Shown here piece after piece: positions 62,402-64,000 of a stretch of 64,000 nt of DNA. How positions within the stretch are numbered: the stretch's first letter is position 1; every line of letters starts with the position of its first letter. This stretch comes from Paenibacillus silagei (GTDB lineage: Bacteria; Bacillota; Bacilli; Paenibacillales; Paenibacillaceae), in NCBI RefSeq assembly GCF_017874735.1, contig NZ_JAGGLV010000009.1:229712-293711 (forward strand), given 5' to 3'. The notes beneath the pieces were generated by a model. That model had not been told where the DNA came from. It was given only the letters and a program-made list of their open reading frames with translations, and did no database searches. Position numbers and translations under genes: made by a program.

Positions 62402-62488
62402 TCCTCATCTCCCTCTCATGTAAACCGAATGCAACACACTTTCAGTAACGAATAAGCTGCCGTCAATAACTTCAATCTTTTTAACGCA

Positions 62489-62504
62489 GGGAAACCGGTT
62501 TCCC
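62489..62504. promoter_or_regulatory. Perfect 16-bp operator palindrome at the GH13 promoter
   Basis: GGGAAACCGGTTTCCC lies 7 bp beyond the -10 region on the minus strand, over the expected start of transcription. Shape and CCGG centre fit a LacI-family sugar repressor rather than CcpA. A second AACCGGTT lies at 62652-62659. Confidence 0.7.
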
Positions 62505-62510
62505 CACTAA

Positions 62511-62540
62511 AAATTAACATGTCCATGTATGCGCTGTCAA
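62511..62540 (-). promoter_or_regulatory. SigA promoter of the GH13 gene
   Basis: Minus-strand TTGACA (62540-62535), then 16-18 nt, then a weak -10 (GTTAAT or TAATTT, 62518-62511). Leader of about 100 nt to the ATG at 62401. The rest of the gap 62402-62725 shows only the second AACCGGTT motif and the ribosome site of the divergent gene. Confidence 0.65.
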
Positions 62541-62725
62541 GACATATAATTTATAACTTCCACAAGCCGCATCCTATAGGGGCTGCCGACTCTGCAAAAC
62601 ATGAAAAAAATATTATTCGGCACAGCCGAATAGCTGCAGGTGCTTTTCAGGAACCGGTTGCCTCCAGAAAATATAGTGTTAGACTGATAAATAAAAATGC
62701 TGCAATATAAGGGGGCGATATTATA

Positions 62726-63598
62726 ATGAGCCCATCCATTCTGCGGGACGGATTAAGAATCATCTCTTCATGTAAAAAAGACACAGGGGATATCTGGCAG
62801 GCTCACTTTGGTGCTGCCGCTATTGGCAGTTATTTTTTTATTAAAACGAATAATCCGGCACCAGAGCTTGCCCGACTTGTAGCTTTGCAGACCGAAGCGA
62901 TGATCCAAAGGATAATTGGGGAGAACGGTATACAACATCGTACCGTCTGTGACGAGCAGCTAGCTGTAACTGCCATACTTGAGGCCCTCGATGCAACGAT
63001 TGATGAGTTACACTGGGTCGGTCATAATGTGATTTACAGCGCATCGTGTCTGCTCTCCATCCACGAACTTAAGGGCTGGGGAAGTACGGAGGATCTTGCA
63101 GGAATAACCGATCTTATCCGCTCGTTTGAGCGGACAATTCCGGGGCGGTCATGGATTGGCTTCTCTGCTTCCGAGGTGAAGAGGATGGAGGTTACAGACG
63201 AGGACGGCTTTCCGGTCATCTCGACGCCCGGCGAGCTTTCTTCGCTTGTGCTGGAAGAATTAGCTCATTTCCCTGTCATTTACCGGGCAGAAGCACATCA
63301 TGATCTGATCGGTCATATGCTGACTTTCTCCCACGCGTTAAACATCCTGTATGACCTTGGCCATGTCTCCTTTTTCCAAAGAGGGTTGCCGCCTTTAATG
63401 AAATTGATTACAGTTCTGCGCCACAGCCGTAACCTTGTACCTGGAGAACCCATCAAGCTGGTTTCACCTGTCGATCATTTGCCCCTGAAGCCGGCTGAGC
63501 GTGCGGACGTATTGCCGACCGACATTAAGTTTTGGCAAAAGGACTATAGCGGGCAGGATTGGGATTATGGTCACGTGTGTGAACTACCATCCACCTAA
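62726..63598 (+). CDS. Protein of unknown function, 3' end replaced by an IS200/IS605 right end
   Basis: 290 codons as read, with AAGGGGGCGATATTATA before the ATG. Not recognised. Mostly helical, with clusters of histidines (AEAHHDLIGHMLTFSHALN) and a central ELHWVGHNVIYSASCLLS segment; no signal peptide. The last six codons (CELPST) and stop lie inside the terminal sequence of the adjacent insertion element, so the native C terminus is probably lost. The gene is divergent from the GH13 gene. Function unknown. Confidence 0.65.
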   Translation: MSPSILRDGLRIISSCKKDTGDIWQAHFGAAAIGSYFFIKTNNPAPELARLVALQTEAMIQRIIGENGIQHRTVCDEQLAVTAILEALDATIDELHWVGHNVIYSASCLLSIHELKGWGSTEDLAGITDLIRSFERTIPGRSWIGFSASEVKRMEVTDEDGFPVISTPGELSSLVLEELAHFPVIYRAEAHHDLIGHMLTFSHALNILYDLGHVSFFQRGLPPLMKLITVLRHSRNLVPGEPIKLVSPVDHLPLKPAERADVLPTDIKFWQKDYSGQDWDYGHVCELPST

Positions 63599-63750
63599 GA
63601 GGTGGCGGCTTCTTGGTCAATGAAGCTACTGCTCCAAGTTTACCCAAGCTCAAAGGCTAGTCCCTAGCCCAGTCATTGCCATATCACATGGCTAGTTTCA
63701 GTAGGTTTTGAGCAGCGTTTACATCGCGATCATGATGCACGTTACATTCT
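63579..63750 (-). ncRNA. Probable TnpB omega RNA (reRNA)
   Basis: In IS605-type elements the guide RNA is transcribed from the 3' end of tnpB through the right end and reads into the flank as its guide. Here the minus strand has the expected stems (GGCTAG/CTAGCC; CTTGG/CCAAG; CCACCT/AGGTGG) and ends TAGTTCAC. The 5' boundary is not determinable by eye. Confidence 0.5.
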
Positions 63751-64000
63751 GGACAAGTCCACTCTCGCAAGGCGAGATTCTTCACCTCTGCGTTCTTATA
63801 ACCGCAACAGGAGCAAAGCTGACTGCTTGCATAGTGCTTAGGGGCAATAATAAGTTCTCTGCCATACCATTGTGCCTTATATTCAAGCATCGAACGGAAC
63901 TTACTCCAAGATACCTCGCTAATCGCTTTTGCAAGTTTGTGATTCTGCATCATATTCTTTACACGTAAGTCTTCCATCACGATAACTTGGTTTTCGTTTA
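63684..64000 (-). CDS. tnpB: TnpB RNA-guided endonuclease, C-terminal part (5' end outside window)
   Basis: 105 visible codons, open to the window edge. RuvC-II glutamate in [12 protein letters not shown], helix [28 protein letters not shown], zinc ribbon CSCCG...CPEC, and RuvC-III Asp in [13 protein letters not shown]. The remaining RuvC Asp must lie upstream. TnpB is an omega-RNA-guided nuclease that helps retain the element. No frameshift in the part seen, so it may be active; tnpA is not visible. Confidence 0.93.
   Translation of the reverse strand, partial: NENQVIVMEDLRVKNMMQNHKLAKAISEVSWSKFRSMLEYKAQWYGRELIIAPKHYASSQLCSCCGYKNAEVKNLALREWTCPECNVHHDRDVNAAQNLLKLAM

Larger units (their letters stand above)
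63579..64000 (-). mobile_element. IS200/IS605-family element, right end and tnpB 3' part
   Basis: The terminal region ends GGTGGATGGTAGTTCAC (minus strand) next to chromosomal sequence at about 63578 and contains the hairpins CCACCT/AGGTGG (63591-63605) and GGCTAG/CTAGCC (63655-63669), typical of single-strand transposing elements. The C-terminal part of tnpB lies inside. The other end is beyond the window. Confidence 0.82.

Noticed and set aside
62519..62710. 63-codon plus-strand frame in the promoter region
   Set aside because: Covers the promoter of the GH13 gene; no ribosome site or family likeness.

Overview
The window looks like chromosomal DNA of a Paenibacillus-type Firmicute. The evidence is an alpha/beta small acid-soluble spore protein, the sporulation-linked protein YtaF, a surface protein with three SLH domains, strong AGGAGG-type ribosome sites, moderately high GC, and a polA-mutM-ytaF-coaE-(lytic transglycosylase)-nrdR block whose backbone is conserved in Bacillus relatives. 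Most calls come from protein motifs recognised by eye; no searches were run.

Layout. 0-10 kb: a truncated DUF4179-like protein, a secreted GH16 beta-glucanase with a ricin-type lectin tail, an unknown protein, class I fructose-bisphosphate aldolase, a luciferase-like flavin oxidoreductase, a large M16C zinc peptidase, DUF4180 and a VOC protein. 10-19 kb: tRNA-Lys, an APC amino-acid permease, a serine hydrolase co-transcribed with an ABC-2 exporter, and a Fur-boxed iron-siderophore ABC importer. 19-25.6 kb: a YesN/YesM-type two-component system next to an FbpABC/AfuABC-like importer. 25.6-32 kb: a secreted asparaginase-fold enzyme behind two TnrA/GlnR-type boxes, then a lantibiotic-immunity-type ABC exporter (MutFEG-like) divergent from its own two-component system. 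32-43 kb: an orphan TerD/TerA-type protein, a giant propeller/Big_5/SLH surface protein, a tautomerase-CMD pair with a divergent LysR regulator, a pRiA4b ORF-3-like protein and a nuclease-like/winged-helix protein. 43-55 kb: tRNA-Ala and tRNA-Lys, nrdR, a spore protein, coaE, ytaF, mutM, polA, then phoU, pstB, phoP and phoR. 55-62.4 kb: two huge secreted starch-active enzymes resembling the IgtY/IgtZ pair (GH13 and GH119), sharing an almost identical FN3-CBM25-linker-CBM25-CBM20 tail. 62.7-64 kb: an unknown gene whose 3' end is replaced by the right end of an IS200/IS605 element carrying tnpB and a probable omega RNA.

How the genes work together. Several modules are complete enough to read as systems. 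The phosphate module has PhoP-type boxes in front of phoR, phoP and pstB separately. The iron importer has its lipoprotein and its permease/ATPase genes divergent around a Fur box. The immunity exporter faces its own sensor and regulator. The two amylolytic enzymes sit behind a strong promoter with a perfect 16-bp operator palindrome at the expected transcription start.

The most unusual signal is not a gene. Gaps between genes carry three unrelated families of short tandem repeats, all with a period of about 51 bp (17 codons). Family A occurs at four loci (2.4, 9.9, 34.1 and 55.1 kb), always in the same orientation, and each unit can fold into a hairpin; family B is at 4.5 kb; family C, two direct plus two inverted units, is at 43.0 kb. 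Together with the inverted phoR-phoP order, an asparaginase-fold protein lacking two usual active-site residues, and a TnpB guide predicted from the element flank, these are the best candidates for follow-up.
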